A stretch of DNA of 64,000 bases from Hydractinia symbiolongicarpus. Lineage: Eukaryota > Cnidaria > Hydrozoa > Anthoathecata > Hydractiniidae. Shown here in pieces: positions 35,278-47,767 of the stretch (its first letter is position 1; each line of letters opens with the position of its first letter). The stretch lies in the NCBI RefSeq assembly GCF_029227915.1, contig NC_079885.1, positions 20,223,001 to 20,287,000 on the forward strand, in the 5' to 3' direction. The position numbers and the translations under genes are program-made. A model generated the notes under the pieces. The model was not told the origin of the DNA and did not search any database. It was given only the letters and a program-made list of their open reading frames with translations.

Positions 35278-37168
35278 GGTTTCTCCCTAAGATAAACCCT
35301 TAAACGCGTTTGTTTGTCTTATTAACATAGGCAAGAGTAGGTAAAGATAGGTGCTTTTCCTAGCATGACCAAAAACCATAGTAAAAAAATTTAAAATATA
35401 TAGAATAACGAATTTCCTTTTATGAAAGATATAAATATCGAAATAAAAGCATTGTTAACATTTATAAGTCAACAATATATAAAAGTGTGCGTAAATGTAC
35501 ATCGTATTATATGAACATAAGCACCGAAGATGGTAAAACTACAACAGAAAAATTAGCGGAACAGAAAGGCCAAACAAAAGACTGAAATATGACGTAGCTA
35601 GCGACAAACATTTAGACCATCTGCGCATCTTTCTTCGCAATATTATTCACAGTAAATAATCAATTATTGAAAATGTAATAGCTTCTATCATGTAACAATC
35701 TCATGTAAACATGTCAAAAAACTAAAATGTATCTATTGTTGTCCTTACTTCGTCTGTGTAGCATAATGACCTTATTACGCGGCTTTTCGCACTGTAAAAG
35801 TTTATATATTCGACCGTGAGGATTTCTGTGAGATTTTCCATAGAGTATCGGTCAAAGTCAAAGGAAATATGAAACCGCAAAGATGTTTGCTAGTAGCTTT
35901 TACAAAAAGCGCTGCAATGTAGCTCTGAAGAAGTTTGATAAACCATAACGACTTAAAGTCGCTTTCAGTTGCAAGTAACCCTTTTTTAGCTGTCCAAACA
36001 GCTGAATTATTTGCTCAGTGTTTTATATACATTTTTTTCACTATTTCTTGAGAAAATGGACCTTAAAAATGTATGAAATGAGTAATTTTTCCTAGCAATA
36101 GGCTTTTTTTAAAAGATTCTTGGAAGCACTTCTGCTTCATTTAACGCTGTTAAAGGAAAAATATCCAGAATAAAATTATTTCTGCACATATCTTCGTAAC
36201 TGCATGATTTAGCAGACAATTATAAATAAACTCGAAAAATAGAATCCGAAAAACATTCGTTTTTATAGCTATAATACTATCTCTCGTCTAAAATATCTCA
36301 ACAATTCCTCTTTAAATTCAAAACGTCATAAATAATAATTTCTGTCGAATAAAGCTTCAGTGCAACGCGCTTGCAAAATTAGTTTATGTAATCGCACGTT
36401 TACTCGTGCAATTGGAAATAATCGAACGCGTAATTTTTTTGCTTTTTAAAGTTATCCTCGTCCTATTACCCGATTTATAATTAGTTCGATTCATTGTAAA
36501 GATATCTTTTTTGACTTATCATGAAACGCGAGAAAATAAATATTTATGGGTATGAATCAAAAAGCAACAGTAATTATTTTAAAACACAAGTAAACGCTTT
36601 AGAAAATACATTTTTTCTACATTGAATGATTTTATTTCTCTTGCTCAGATTTAATAAGCCTTTTTGTTCTATGACCTTTTTATTACCTTATTGTTTTATG
36701 AACTTTTTTATTATAGTTCGAATTTATAACATCGTATATATTTTTTAAATTATCGGCGCTCCGTAAAGAGTGCAGTTAAGATTCTAGAGAGAAATAATTC
36801 CACTTCGCAGAGTGCAATTACGATATAATTTGCACTGTAAAAGAAGCGTCAAACAAGAAAAAATAGGTCATCGTGTGATTAAACAGAAACATTACCTAAC
36901 TATGAAAAGAAATCTAAATAACAACAAAGATGGCGTGTAGCGTAGAAATTTATGACAGTCTTATAGTTCTGCACTGCGTGACCTCCAACTTTCGGTGAGT
37001 TGTCTATGTCTAACAGTAAAGATTCGATTAACTGAAGGGAAGGAGATATTCAATTGCAAATATTTGAACCCGATGGAAACATATAAAATTTTATTAAACG
37101 TTCTAAAATTACTAAACATTGCTGTTTGGTTGGTGGAGTGGTTTCGTTAGTTATGAAAGTTGCAGCCA
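35278..37168. other. GPCR upstream region, no gene seen
   Basis: AT-rich; no ORF with a domain and no clear core promoter for the receptor. Confidence 0.45.
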
Positions 37169-37230
37169 TCTATATAATAATACGCCAGTTCCGTGTCTCT
37201 GTGACAGGCAAAGTGGATGTGTTGTTTTTC
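37169..37230 (+). mobile_element. Helitron-like 5' end, weak
   Basis: A-TCTATATAATAATACGCCAG followed by ccgtgtctctgtgacagg resembles the 5' ends of the elements at 41,207 and 46,024. No matching 3' hairpin end was found downstream. Confidence 0.3.
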
Positions 37231-38061
37231 TAAAGAAACAGCCGCGGTAACATGTCACTTTTGTTAAACTTTTATTTTTATTCTGTCTTTTGTGTTCTTT
37301 TTTAAATTGATTTAAAATTTTTGGTTAACTATATTTCACAACTAAGTATCTATATATCTTTCTAGCAACATTTTTACATCTCATATTGTTCTCGCGCTGT
37401 CCCGTAGGCTCCATTCTATGTTGTATATAATCAAAAAGTAGATTAAATAAACTTTTTTGTTGCAAATTTCCACTCGCGAACATAACGATATAGGAACCGT
37501 TGACAGGGGTAATTTTTGTCTTTTCTAAGCAACATCCTCAGTTAAAAGTTGTTTTCTGAAAACACAGGTGTTTGGCAACTCAGTTTTGATGGAATTTTTC
37601 CGCCCCCTCTGATTGCTGCTGAAATTGTACCTGAAGCAAGCGGTGATAAAACATTTCGTTTTACTGCCAACATTGGCTATTTTAACAGGAACTCCATCGC
37701 AGGTGTATAATAATAACAACCCGAATGAAAAAGCGTCAAGACTCTCTATAACAAGTTTAATGGCTTTACCGTTAATAGTTAGCGATGGCTCGCATGCAAT
37801 TTATACCCCTTATCCACCACTCACACCGTTCTGCAAAAATCCAAAAAAAGTCCCCTGGTATTAGGGTTAAGAAACACAAAATCTGGTATTTTACTTCCAA
37901 ACGGACTGTAGTACTGTAGTATCATTTTCTATAGAAATAATTTTTTTTAAATAAAATCAACGTTTACATTGATTGAAGAAGCACTTAACCGAGCAAACAC
38001 AGAAGTTCTATATCAAGAATTACAGTCTCAACAAGAGAATTAAGATCAATGCAATATTAAG
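37231..38061. other. No gene seen
   Basis: An 83-codon ORF (37613-37864) has no recognisable domain. Confidence 0.4.
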
Positions 38062-38201
38062 CAGATATTCAGCAAGGTAAAGTCGGATATCCGAAATTAT
38101 TCAGTCAAGCTTGTGATATTCGACGACGCGCAGCGAAGTCGAATATAAACAAAGCGAGACTTAATAATTACGATATCCGATTTTACCACGCTGAATATCT
38201 G
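38062..38201. mobile_element. Palindromic element, ~32-bp arms
   Basis: The left arm, starting cagatattcagcaaggtaaa, is mirrored by the right arm ending in the inverse, gctgaatatctg. An inner hairpin (atattcgac...gtcgaatat) lies near the centre. A 140-bp foldback or MITE inserted 84 bp before the LINE fragment. Confidence 0.6.
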
Positions 38202-38284
38202 TTTTATCCTGCACCATTGGAAAGGAAACAATATCTGAAGTGGCGAACCTCTCCATGTTTTTTTTAGTTTGTTTTTGTCTTTTT

Positions 38285-39405
38285 CGTTTATTAAACATTG
38301 TGATAAACTTATTGAAAGAGTTGCAAGTTATAAGTTACTTGGTGCGCATTTTGATGAACATTTAGCCTGGGACACTCATTTAAACCAGCTTTTGAAATCT
38401 ACTTACTGTAAGCTTTCTGTATTGCGCAAATTGAAACATTCAGCTCCTCAGTACTTACGTAAACAGTTAGCGGAGACACTGTTACTCTCTAGACTTGACT
38501 ACTGCAATGTGGTGTTTTCCAACGCACCAGATTACAAACTTAACCGTATCAACAAAGTTTTAAGGTGTGCAGCAGCCTTTGTTACAGCGCACTACTGTAC
38601 CACAGCAGATATTTTGAATTTGAAATGGTTGCCCTCCAAAGAGAGAATTAACTTGAACATGTTGAAACTCGCTCACAAATCTTTGCACGAAACAGAATTT
38701 CCCACATACCTGAAAGGGCTGGAAATAAAGAAAACAGAAAGAACGACAAGAAGTTCTAAAAGATGTGTGTCCGAATTCAAAGTTAACGCATCGGATAAAA
38801 CTTTTATTGGAAGAAGTAGTCGACAACTGAACGATCCTCCCACCAGTCTACGAAAAGAAGTGGTTTATAAAAAATTTGTTTATGGAGCTAAATGTTATTT
38901 ATCAGATAGAGCTCTTGCAAAATATATAAATAAACATTAGTTTTTTTTTTGTTTGTATGCGCATAGCTCCAGCCAATCAAGTTACTATTTCCCCCAGGCT
39001 GTTTTTTTGTTCTCTCCGCTTGTTCTACTCGTTCTATTCTAAGTCCATTTTAGTCTCTGACTTATTTGATTACATATACTAATACTATAGTATTTCTCCA
39101 TATATAATCTGTTTATTTCTTGATTTTGCCTTGTCCCTACGTTTTCTCACCAATCGATTCCACGCTATCGCATCCCACCATGCCTCCAGCCATTTCTCCA
39201 CTAGTCCTATCTACTCTATTCTCATGTCCATTTCGAGTCTAATTTTAGTTGATTAATGTTTATACTGAAACATATATTACGCTTTTTAAAATTTTCTTTA
39301 ATTTTTATTATAAATAGCTGTTTTTAATTAGGGATGAAGAGCCATTGTAATATATGGATATGCCCGAAATATACCATTATTATATTATTATTATTATTAT
39401 TATTG
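38285..39405 (+). mobile_element. 5'-truncated non-LTR retrotransposon (LINE) 3' end
   Basis: From about 38,285 the frame ending at 38940 encodes the C-terminal part of a non-LTR reverse transcriptase (ASYKLLGAHFDEHLAWDTHL, then the thumb-like region with LLLSRLDYCNVVF and WLPSKERI). The frame is open to TAG at 38938-38940. It is followed by a 3' UTR of about 430 bp and a (TTA)n tail at about 39,376-39,404, as in CR1/L2-type LINEs. The polymerase core and endonuclease are missing, the usual result of incomplete reverse transcription. The upstream methionine at 38269 is outside the element and meaningless. Confidence 0.8.
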
Positions 39406-41206
39406 TTTTAAAACGTTCGCGTTGTAATTATTTTGAGCTCTTCACCTGATTGCTTATAATTTGTGTACTACTATCGAAAACAATAAAAGATGGAGTGCGA
39501 TATAATACATCCTTTGCTTGATAACTTTTTTACTTTTAATTAGTTTTCTTCATCTGATTGACTTGCATGTAAATTTTAAAGGAACTATATATATAAACAA
39601 AATATAAGTGCCAGAGAGACTATCGAATATCTCGAGCAAATGTTTGATATCAGATAGCTGCTGAAATTCGACTCTCGTGCATGATAATAAACATTAGTAT
39701 GGCTAAAACCTGCAATATCGCTTGTCTTCTGCCTCCTATCTCTAATTTGTAGATTTTCATTTCAATTTCTAATTAGAAGTCAAGAAATATGCCATCATGC
39801 GTCTCATGAAATTAACACACTTTCCTACTTGCTAATATTTGAAATAGGAGAAAACAGAATTCATTTAAAAGTAGAGTCACCAAATTATACTTCGAACTGG
39901 ACAGTTCTCAACATACAGATTCTTAAGCTGCAGGATTTGATTTTAACCGCCCCTGCATGAATACGGTTAAGGTATTAATAAAATTCACAGATTTCTCAGA
40001 GTCACTATATCTAAATTCTTCTTGTGAATGTTTCACTTCGGAATAAAGAAATAAAGTTTATCTTTTGTAAAGATGTAAATAAGTCCTGCAAAAAAATATC
40101 CTTGCAAGACATTATTCAAAGTTTTTATTGATCGTTCAAGCTTAGCTAACAATGTCATACTTTCAAAAAGTTTAGACAGCTAGTTATAATCAAATGTAGG
40201 CAAAATATCAGGCTAAAATACATAGCTTAACTTATCTGACATCAACACGTCTACGGTAGGTTTTTCATTACTTGCTGCGAGATATGCATGCTTTTTGTGC
40301 TTAGCTAGCTATAATCTTTGCCAAAAGTATTGAGACACTTCCAATTATTTCCAAAGGGGAAAAAAAGTAACCGTAATTCTGTATTTATTGACTTTTCTGC
40401 CACTAATAGTCAGTTTTTACATTTGCATCAGCTACTTAGCTAGCTACATACACTAAATGTTAAGACAGGACTGTTGTTTTTGTAATATCACCAGTCTACT
40501 TTTTATGTTACTACCTTCTTTCTTCCTGTATAAGTCACACGATACTACAAGTAACACGTTTTTCATACATTTGGCTAACTTTACTTTGTTCACAAAACTA
40601 ATTGATCACGGCTTTATGCACCATTTTAATTTGACCTTAAAAAGTGCTGACTAAGGAAAAATAATAATTAATCAAAATTTAATCATATTTCAAACCGATA
40701 CAAGGGTATTTTTTGCCGTTTTCTTGCATATCAAAATGGCGAAAATCCCTGACACAAGGGCGACTAGAATTGGCCTAAGTACAAATTAAGTCTTGCTTAA
40801 TATGAAATAACTGTTTTACTTTGAAACCGTGTAATGATTCAAGACAGCAAACGTTCCTCATCCTGGTTTTTAAAAAATGATCCAGCTGTATGAACATCTG
40901 TGTTTATCTTGTATGTTTTGTGCTAAAGCGGTAAAAAACCATTTATTTTATCACTTTCAATAGTGCAACAGTAGATATCCCATTCTCATAACCGGCGCAA
41001 TTTTTAAACTTTAAAAGTGTGAAATTTTTGGGACAGAGTGCTTAGTAATCCTACTACGTATAGTGAGTGACATAAGGTGTCCACGCAAACTTAGATTTTA
41101 ATATTTTCTAAGATGCTTGACCAATTGGTAGAAAACGTTTTTAACATAAAATAATATTTTGTGACTGGGATATAAAACTGTTGATGACGTCACGTCTTTG
41201 ACATTG
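39406..41206. other. No gene seen
   Basis: AT-rich intergenic DNA with short ORFs only. Confidence 0.45.
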
Positions 41207-41305
41207 TCTATATTATAATACAAAATGGTACCCCAAGTAGCGAGACTGAAGGCGGTATGAAAAGACCATGTGAACCCGTGGATTTTTCCACGGGCAACCG
41301 ACTAG
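41207..41305 (+). mobile_element. Helitron-like non-autonomous element, 99 bp
   Basis: It begins TCTATATTATAATAC and ends with hairpin cccgtggatttttccacggg, then caaccgaCTAG followed by T. The 5' TC, a 3' hairpin and a terminal CTRR are the Helitron end rules. The base before it is G, not the expected A. Confidence 0.65.
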
Positions 41306-42925
41306 TTCATTAAACTAGCTGTCCAAAATAAAAATTCTATAAATTTTTTATGCTTTTAATTGAAAAATTTTGACTAACTTTAAGATCTAGTCCCTCTCCT
41401 GATTCTCATGATATTTACACTACATATGCAATATATTTGTTTTTTCTGCACCAAGCAAATATTTATTTATTTACATGTAAAAAAGCTAAAAAAAATGTTT
41501 ATATCACCAACATATACAACATATACTCAAAATAAAATGCTAAGATATTACCTAAACGATTTCAAATGCGATATAGATAGGCAATTGGATTTTCCCGATT
41601 ATAAAATTGCTGAAGACGATGGTATCGTCTGCTAAAAATAATTCAGCTATCATACAACAATCAAGTTTAAACACCAAAAAGCCTATATCAAATAGGGTTA
41701 AAAAATAAAACAAGTTTTTTTTGTTCCTTCTTCAATGTACGTTTTGCAATAAAGATTTGTGTCAGGTTTTTTGTGCTTTAAAATCATTAGAGAAATTCCT
41801 CGTCGGATAACATACTTCTAGTAAAAGTGACAATTAAATGTGGTGTGATAAAATTTATCTGAAAAATCACTTCCTTTCGTGAAGTCATGCGCGCTTATTT
41901 AAACACTGGATGCTCATTTTACTTTTTTTTCGTCTAAAGATGTGGGCCGTCCTTATAAAAGTTCTCCATGATAGACCTTTTTAGTTTATGTTTATTGGCA
42001 AAATTTTATGTGCCTTTTTGCTGCCCAATGTAAAGCTGTCCGCCGACCTAATGATTTTTAGGGCGGTCTTTGCCTTATTCGTTCTATACTTCCAGTATTT
42101 GCGCAAAGAAACTTTGTACAGAAATTACGCGAAAAACGTTTTGCTGAAAAAAATATGTGTGATTGTACGTACAATGTTTTCTTTGTTGTTGTTCATATTG
42201 TTGTTGTTTTTGTTGCTATTGTGGGCGGGAAAATGATTAAGTATTCCAAACACCATTTTATTAAAGACCTTTAAATACATTGTAATACAGGTTCGTGTAA
42301 GATAATCAGAAAAACAAAGGCGTTAATGGCGTAATTTTTTAATTTTAAGTTCAGAGGAGCTTAAGAATAAACTAATGTAAGAATGGAAATAAAAAACAAC
42401 CGACTGTAAAAGAAAAGAAAGGATATGCAACCCTAATATTCCATGATAAAAAGCCAAACAGAATATTAAAAGATTGATGTCACTACGATAGAGACGCGCC
42501 TTTGAGATTTATCACCTCCCATCAACCAGCTGTACTAACCAAAAAAATAAAAATAGCAATGATACGTTACACAATGTACATTGTGAACAACTTTGTTTCC
42601 AGGCCTGCTTGTCTTATTGATCATTGAGCAAGGTAATCGGTAAAAGGAAATTTAAAATATAGGTCACGTACTTTTTGACTGGAGTATAATTGAAGATATA
42701 TGTAGTGTTCGAAAAAGGAAAAGTAACACAAGGTTTGGCCTAAAGCAAAAACTATCATTTTCATTTTTTGTTCACAGCCATGCAAAAATCAGACAGTGAC
42801 AACCTTTAGAACAATGCACCTGCGCAGCATGTGTACTCAGTTGACTACTGATAAAACATCGGTGGAATATCTTTAGTATTTATTCCGCAAACGTTGATCA
42901 CACTAGAACGTAGAAAGTAACAGTC
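41306..42925. other. Region upstream of the fibrinogen-related gene, no other gene seen
   Basis: An 82-codon hydrophobic ORF (41988-42236) is unsupported. Near 42,830-42,925 lies the 5' region of the next gene; no TATA box is obvious. Confidence 0.4.
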
Positions 42926-43816
42926 ATGGAGGTTGCTTTTCAAATAGTGGTTCTTCTCCTAATCGCAACTTCAACGACAGCTGATCTTGATGACGAAGTT
43001 AGAACCCTTCGATCTGAAGTGAATGCACTAGAAAAGAAACTCGATACATTTTCCAATTACTGTCGAATGCTGCAAAGTGATATATGTGGACCGTGCACGT
43101 GCTTGGATGACTACACTCTACCACAAAAATATTACTGTGACTGCCAGAATCTGCAACCGCAAAGAGACTGCTTACAACATTACCAAACAGGAGGAAATGT
43201 GGATGGTTTGTATTTGGTGAATATGAATCATCTAAGGTTGGTACAAGTTTACTGCGATCAAACAACAGACGGAGGTGGCTGGACGGTGTTTCAACGGAGA
43301 ATGGACGGCACAGTCAACTTTTATCGAAACTGGCGTGAATACAAGACCGGTTTTGGAAAGCTTCAACATGAATTTTATCTTGGTAATGAAAATCTTTACT
43401 ATTTAACCCTTCAAGCTTTGTATCGTAGCGGAAGTCAACTACGTGTGGATATGGTAGACTGGAACGACAACAGGATCTACGCCAAATACTACAACTTTCA
43501 TATCGGCAACGATTACACTGATTACACACTTCATGTCCGTTCGTATTCAGGAAATGCGGGCGACAGTCTAACAATACCACACGACGGCAAAAAATTTTCC
43601 ACTTACGACCTGGATAATGATGAAGATACGCGTAATTGCGCCAAAACTTATCGAGGAGCGTGGTGGTTTCGCGACTGCTTCAGTTCTCATTTAAATGGCG
43701 AATACATGCGAAATCATTTCGCCACGAAGAATTATTATGGGATACATTGGCAATCTTATAAGTCAGACTACAAGTACTCTATGAAGGCTGTAGAAATGAA
43801 AGTAAGGAGAAAATAA
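42926..43816 (+). CDS. Secreted fibrinogen-related protein (ficolin/tenascin-like FReD lectin)
   Basis: A 296-residue, single-exon secreted protein. A signal peptide covers about 1-19. Residues 20-45 have heptad-like spacing (VRTLRSEVNALEKKLDTF) for a coiled coil, hence probable oligomers. A Cys-rich linker follows (C46, C54, C57, C59, C71, C73). The fibrinogen C-terminal domain spans about 80-294. Expected disulphides are C82-C110 and C238-C251. GGGWTVFQRR (116-125) and GAWWFRDC (244-251) are hallmark blocks; D228, D230, D232 and D234 form the calcium loop. Such domains bind acetylated sugars or other surface ligands and are used in innate immunity, adhesion or venom/mucus; the actual ligand here is unknown. 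There is no collagen region, unlike vertebrate ficolins. A broken paralogue lies 6.3 kb downstream on the same strand. Confidence 0.92.
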   Translation: MEVAFQIVVLLLIATSTTADLDDEVRTLRSEVNALEKKLDTFSNYCRMLQSDICGPCTCLDDYTLPQKYYCDCQNLQPQRDCLQHYQTGGNVDGLYLVNMNHLRLVQVYCDQTTDGGGWTVFQRRMDGTVNFYRNWREYKTGFGKLQHEFYLGNENLYYLTLQALYRSGSQLRVDMVDWNDNRIYAKYYNFHIGNDYTDYTLHVRSYSGNAGDSLTIPHDGKKFSTYDLDNDEDTRNCAKTYRGAWWFRDCFSSHLNGEYMRNHFATKNYYGIHWQSYKSDYKYSMKAVEMKVRRK

Positions 43817-43817
43817 A
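43812..43817 (+). terminator. Candidate poly(A) signal overlapping the stop codon
   Basis: aataaa includes the TAA stop of the fibrinogen-related gene (AAATAAAG). If used, the 3' UTR would be only about 20-30 nt. A later signal would leave a longer UTR. Confidence 0.35.
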
Positions 43818-43859
43818 GAGAGACAAGTAAAAAAATATTTGTTTTTTATTTAAAGCCCT

Positions 43860-46023
43860 TAAGTGAGAAAATCTATTTATGGGTTAGTCCCTGAAAAATA
43901 GCGGTAAAACAGATGCGACTACACATGCGCTGTCGCCGTCATTGAAAAGTGGAGCCGTCTTTCAGGAAACTGACGACAACTGTATATATTTTCGCAATTT
44001 ATTCTTGTTGTAAGATCTCGAGGAATTTGGAGGAAGTTTAAAATCGACTTTTTCCATATAATGCTTTTAAAAAATTTGCTTAGCTAAAAATTCTCTTGCA
44101 TCTTTAACACCTGACTCAAGTAAAATCTCTATATCTTAAAAAATTAAAATTTTGGCATTGTTTTTTAAATTTTGATTCTTTGGTACGTTAAGTTTTTTAA
44201 AAGTGATTAAAAAATATTGATTGGTATTAGGGAGAAAATAACAAAAAAAAATTTATCTTTAACTTTCCAGTAGCGTGCTCAAAATGTTTAAAATTCTTTA
44301 AAAGTCAACTAACAATTGATAATAAATTGTGCTTAAAATGTTCATTTTAATATGAGTATAAACTGTGTTAATTTTTTTTTATTTGTGAGGTTTGGTTCTC
44401 AAGACATTTAAGGGCAGTGTGGATTAAGACTTTCTGTTCGGTAAAATACTGACTTGAGTGACGTAAGTCCATGGGGATGTAAACAAAAGCATCTTCAATA
44501 AACGAAGCACGGGAACGCTAAACGGTGCTTTCCTGTCATTGTTTAATAGCAATTTTATTTATTATGGTTTAATGATAATGTTTCACCGTTTCAAATATAG
44601 TTTTAGAATTTTAGACAGAAGCATTCTCGTCCCCGGAGATCTTTCAGATAAAAACCTCGAAAGTAGCTCTGAACTCATCTATTCACGTGATGACAAATAC
44701 CACCCACTACATGTGGGGTAATTTTCTTGACTCAATTACCTGATTTTGTGCTTGTCAACAAGCCATTCTTAATTTGACTTATCGTTTGTTGGGACCTAAT
44801 TGGATTCGTGATTTAACACAGCTTAATAAAGCGGATCTAACAGTAAAGTGGAAGATCTTGAAAAAAATTTAAGCACTTCTTGCACTTATTAAAATTTTTA
44901 AAAAACTTTATAACGTTTAGGCTACATGAAAATCTGAAACTTATTACATAGCCAGTCTTTGTTTTCCAGCTTAGGTGCTAGTTTTAGCTGTGGCTAGTTA
45001 TAAGTGAAAGTCTCGCTATACGTAGAATTTTAGCACGCTAGCTGGCTAACTACTTATCCAATCATAAGTCTAACCAGGTTGGCTGCTACTACTGCAAAAA
45101 TATACTTCTTAAAACAGACTTCTAAAACGTTGACATTTATATAATCCCTATAACGATAGACACAGCTAGATATTTCTGTGAGAACAGTTTTGTTGAACCA
45201 GCCTTATCAGTTAAATTTTGTCAAAAAAATATTTCAGAGTTTTCTGTATTAGGTGATTTTGTTGAAGTAAACACAGAAACAGGAAATTTTAATTTGAATT
45301 AACAAACCATTGTTAAACCAAACAACCCATGCATATTTTTGCGGTTTCTTTTTTGCTGGTTTGTTTACACCTTCGATCTGCTATTTCTTTAAATAATAAC
45401 TACGATATTTTAACCCGAAAACAGTGTATATAGATCATGTCATGGGTTGACTTTTCCCATAAAATATAATTTTTTTAAAACGGGTTTACCTGTCAACTGA
45501 CTTAACCTGACTCATATAATTAAGCTCTTAGTTTTTATGCAAAAAGGTCAAAAAGTATCTGAAACTTAAAATTCAAATGTGATTGTTTGTGATACACAAA
45601 TACGCAGATCGATAGTTGCATTTAACATTTCCCAAAAACTGTTTATGGTGAAAGTTAGATTCCATATCAAATGTGAGAGTTTTTTGCAGAAATTATTTCT
45701 GAGAAAAAGAAGAATGAACAAAAAATTTTGTAAAATTTTTAGGGATCAGGATGCAAGGAATAAAACAACAAAGTTTATGTTTGCGATTAAACAGCAATAC
45801 TTTTTTTAAAAAGAAAAAGTGATGACAGGAAAATGTTTTATTTTTTATTTATTTATTTTAAAAGTAATGAAAAGTCTATGCCAAACAAGCATGTAATATA
45901 GGGGGGGAAATCATATTGTTTTGTAGAAATTATTCCTTCAAATTTGTTGAACATAATATTACAAATATGGTCAAAATCACAAAAAAGCCTAAAAATCTAT
46001 GTTTATTCATAATAACTTATACA
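43860..46023. other. No gene seen
   Basis: AT-rich; ORFs at 44,539 and 45,579 are short and without motifs. Confidence 0.45.
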
Positions 46024-46160
46024 TCGATATTATAATACCCGTATACGTCTGTCTGTCTGTCACGCAAAATGGTAGCTTAGCTGCGCAAGTAGCGAGAAGA
46101 ACACTATGCGGTAAAAAAGGACGGGTGAACCCGTGAATTTTTCCACGGGCAACCGACTAG
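46024..46160 (+). mobile_element. Helitron-like non-autonomous element, 137 bp, A-T flanks
   Basis: Best-preserved copy: A, then TCGATATTATAATACCCG, an internal gtctgtctgtctgtcacgc, ggtagcttagctgcgcaag, the hairpin cccgtgaatttttccacggg, and caaccgaCTAG before T. Insertion exactly between A and T with TC...CTAG ends follows the Helitron rule. It has no coding capacity. Confidence 0.75.
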
Positions 46161-47718
46161 TTATGTATATTATGTAAGAGCACAAATTTTTGTGAAAGAC
46201 AAAAGATTTGAAAAATTTGTTTTAAGTATTAAAGGTCTTGCCACAATTTAACACCTTGCTGAGATTTTCTGGTTTTATCTAATTTTCTTTTTTTTTTAAC
46301 TTTTTTAATACAGTTTTGATCTCTTCAATTTTAATTCATCAAAATTCAAATAATGGTAACAACAACCAAATTATTGCAAAGTCATTCAAAAAGTGACTTA
46401 CTATTTTATAGTTATATTACGATAAAATTATTTGTCCTTTAAATAATTCTACTAACATTTTTTACTCTCTTTTTTCAGGCAAGTTTTAAAATACTTAGTA
46501 GATATAGCGCAAATAAAATGATATAAAATCATTTACATGAATTATCTTTTGCGAGACTGCTTCAAAATTTCCAAAATAATTAAGATTTGCAACTCATAGT
46601 ACTTGAAACTTGCAAAAGTTGGACGAAATATGGTAAACGATATCATTTTTTAATACAGTTTTTTTTACTGCCACGAAATCCACGCAAAAGAGAAGAGGAT
46701 ATCCTATCATTGAACGTCGTCTGTGCTAAGCTGTGACTTCTACCTGGCTTACTAATGACCGTCCCCTACTGCGTAAATGAACATTTGCATAGTATATAGT
46801 AACTTTTAGCTAGCTAGCTAGCAGCAGGGTTATGTTAGGCAGCTAGTAGACCAGCTCCTTTTACCTTGACTGGTGGACCGTATGTGTGGCACTGAACGTT
46901 AGCTATCTAAGGAATGGTGAAACGCTAACAGTAAATGTTGTTGGTAGATTTATTTGTAGCCTGTAATATCTACTTTAAATTTAGTCACGACATAATCTAA
47001 AATCATTCTTCGTCTTCGCCTCTCCTACCGCCATGTTTATATTTAAATACTAAAAAAATCTTTCGGGTAAAAAGAACATAGATCTCCAAAAATAGACTAA
47101 TCAAAATCCATCACGTGACCAGACGGGTCCAGAGCTACTTTTCAGATTGAGAATGAGACATTACTTGGAAAAAGTAAGTATTGTTTGAATTTAACTTTAT
47201 TATAAAGTTTTTCCTCTTTTATTCTTGTATCAAAACATTTAAATGATAACTTCATCTAATTTTCTAGACTTGAAAACAAACGCAATAAAGTGTAGTCTAA
47301 GTGATTTTGTGAAACAAAACAAAACAAAGTCTTGAAAATTATATTTTTTACAATGATATTGTTTTACTGGAATTTAGCTTGTTATCTACATCGCTCAAAA
47401 CTCGCGATAAATTATAATTCCTTTTGGAAGACCAAGAAGTGAGTGCATCCTCACAAGTGCTGCTGAGCTATGTACGCCGTGTCACGTCACAAATGAACAA
47501 AATATGAAGGAAAAAATTTGCTTTTGTGTGGTAATGGCTGCGACCGTTAATGTAGCTGATTATAGTTTCTGGGGGACAAAATTTGGACATATAAAAATGA
47601 AAAAAAGTAAAAAAAGAAAATTATGCAATGTTGTTTTCGGGATATGTAAGGACGTTTTTATTACAAAACAACATATGTAACTTTTTTCGTTAGTTCTCTT
47701 TTAAGTATTTCTACACAA
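46161..47718. other. No gene seen
   Basis: AT-rich; a tagctagctagctagca simple run lies near 46,808. Confidence 0.45.
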
Positions 47719-47767
47719 CTAGTCGTTATCCCGTGGAAAAATACGTATACGGGTACTATAATATAGG
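47719..47767 (-). mobile_element. Helitron-like element reduced to its two ends, 49 bp
   Basis: On the minus strand it runs from CCTATATTATAGTACCCG straight into a remnant of the hairpin (tttttccacggg) and ataacgaCTAG followed by T. The whole interior is missing, leaving both termini; the first base of the expected TC is changed. Confidence 0.5.

Noticed and set aside
38560-38826. Minus ORF across the LINE fragment
   Set aside because: Shadow of the plus-strand RT C-terminal frame.
41988-42236. Small membrane protein gene upstream of the fibrinogen-related gene
   Set aside because: Hydrophobicity arises from T-rich low-complexity DNA (runs of ttgttgttg); no conserved feature or context.
42999-43580. 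Antisense ORFs across the fibrinogen-related gene
   Set aside because: Shadows of a strongly coding plus-strand gene with intact domain motifs.
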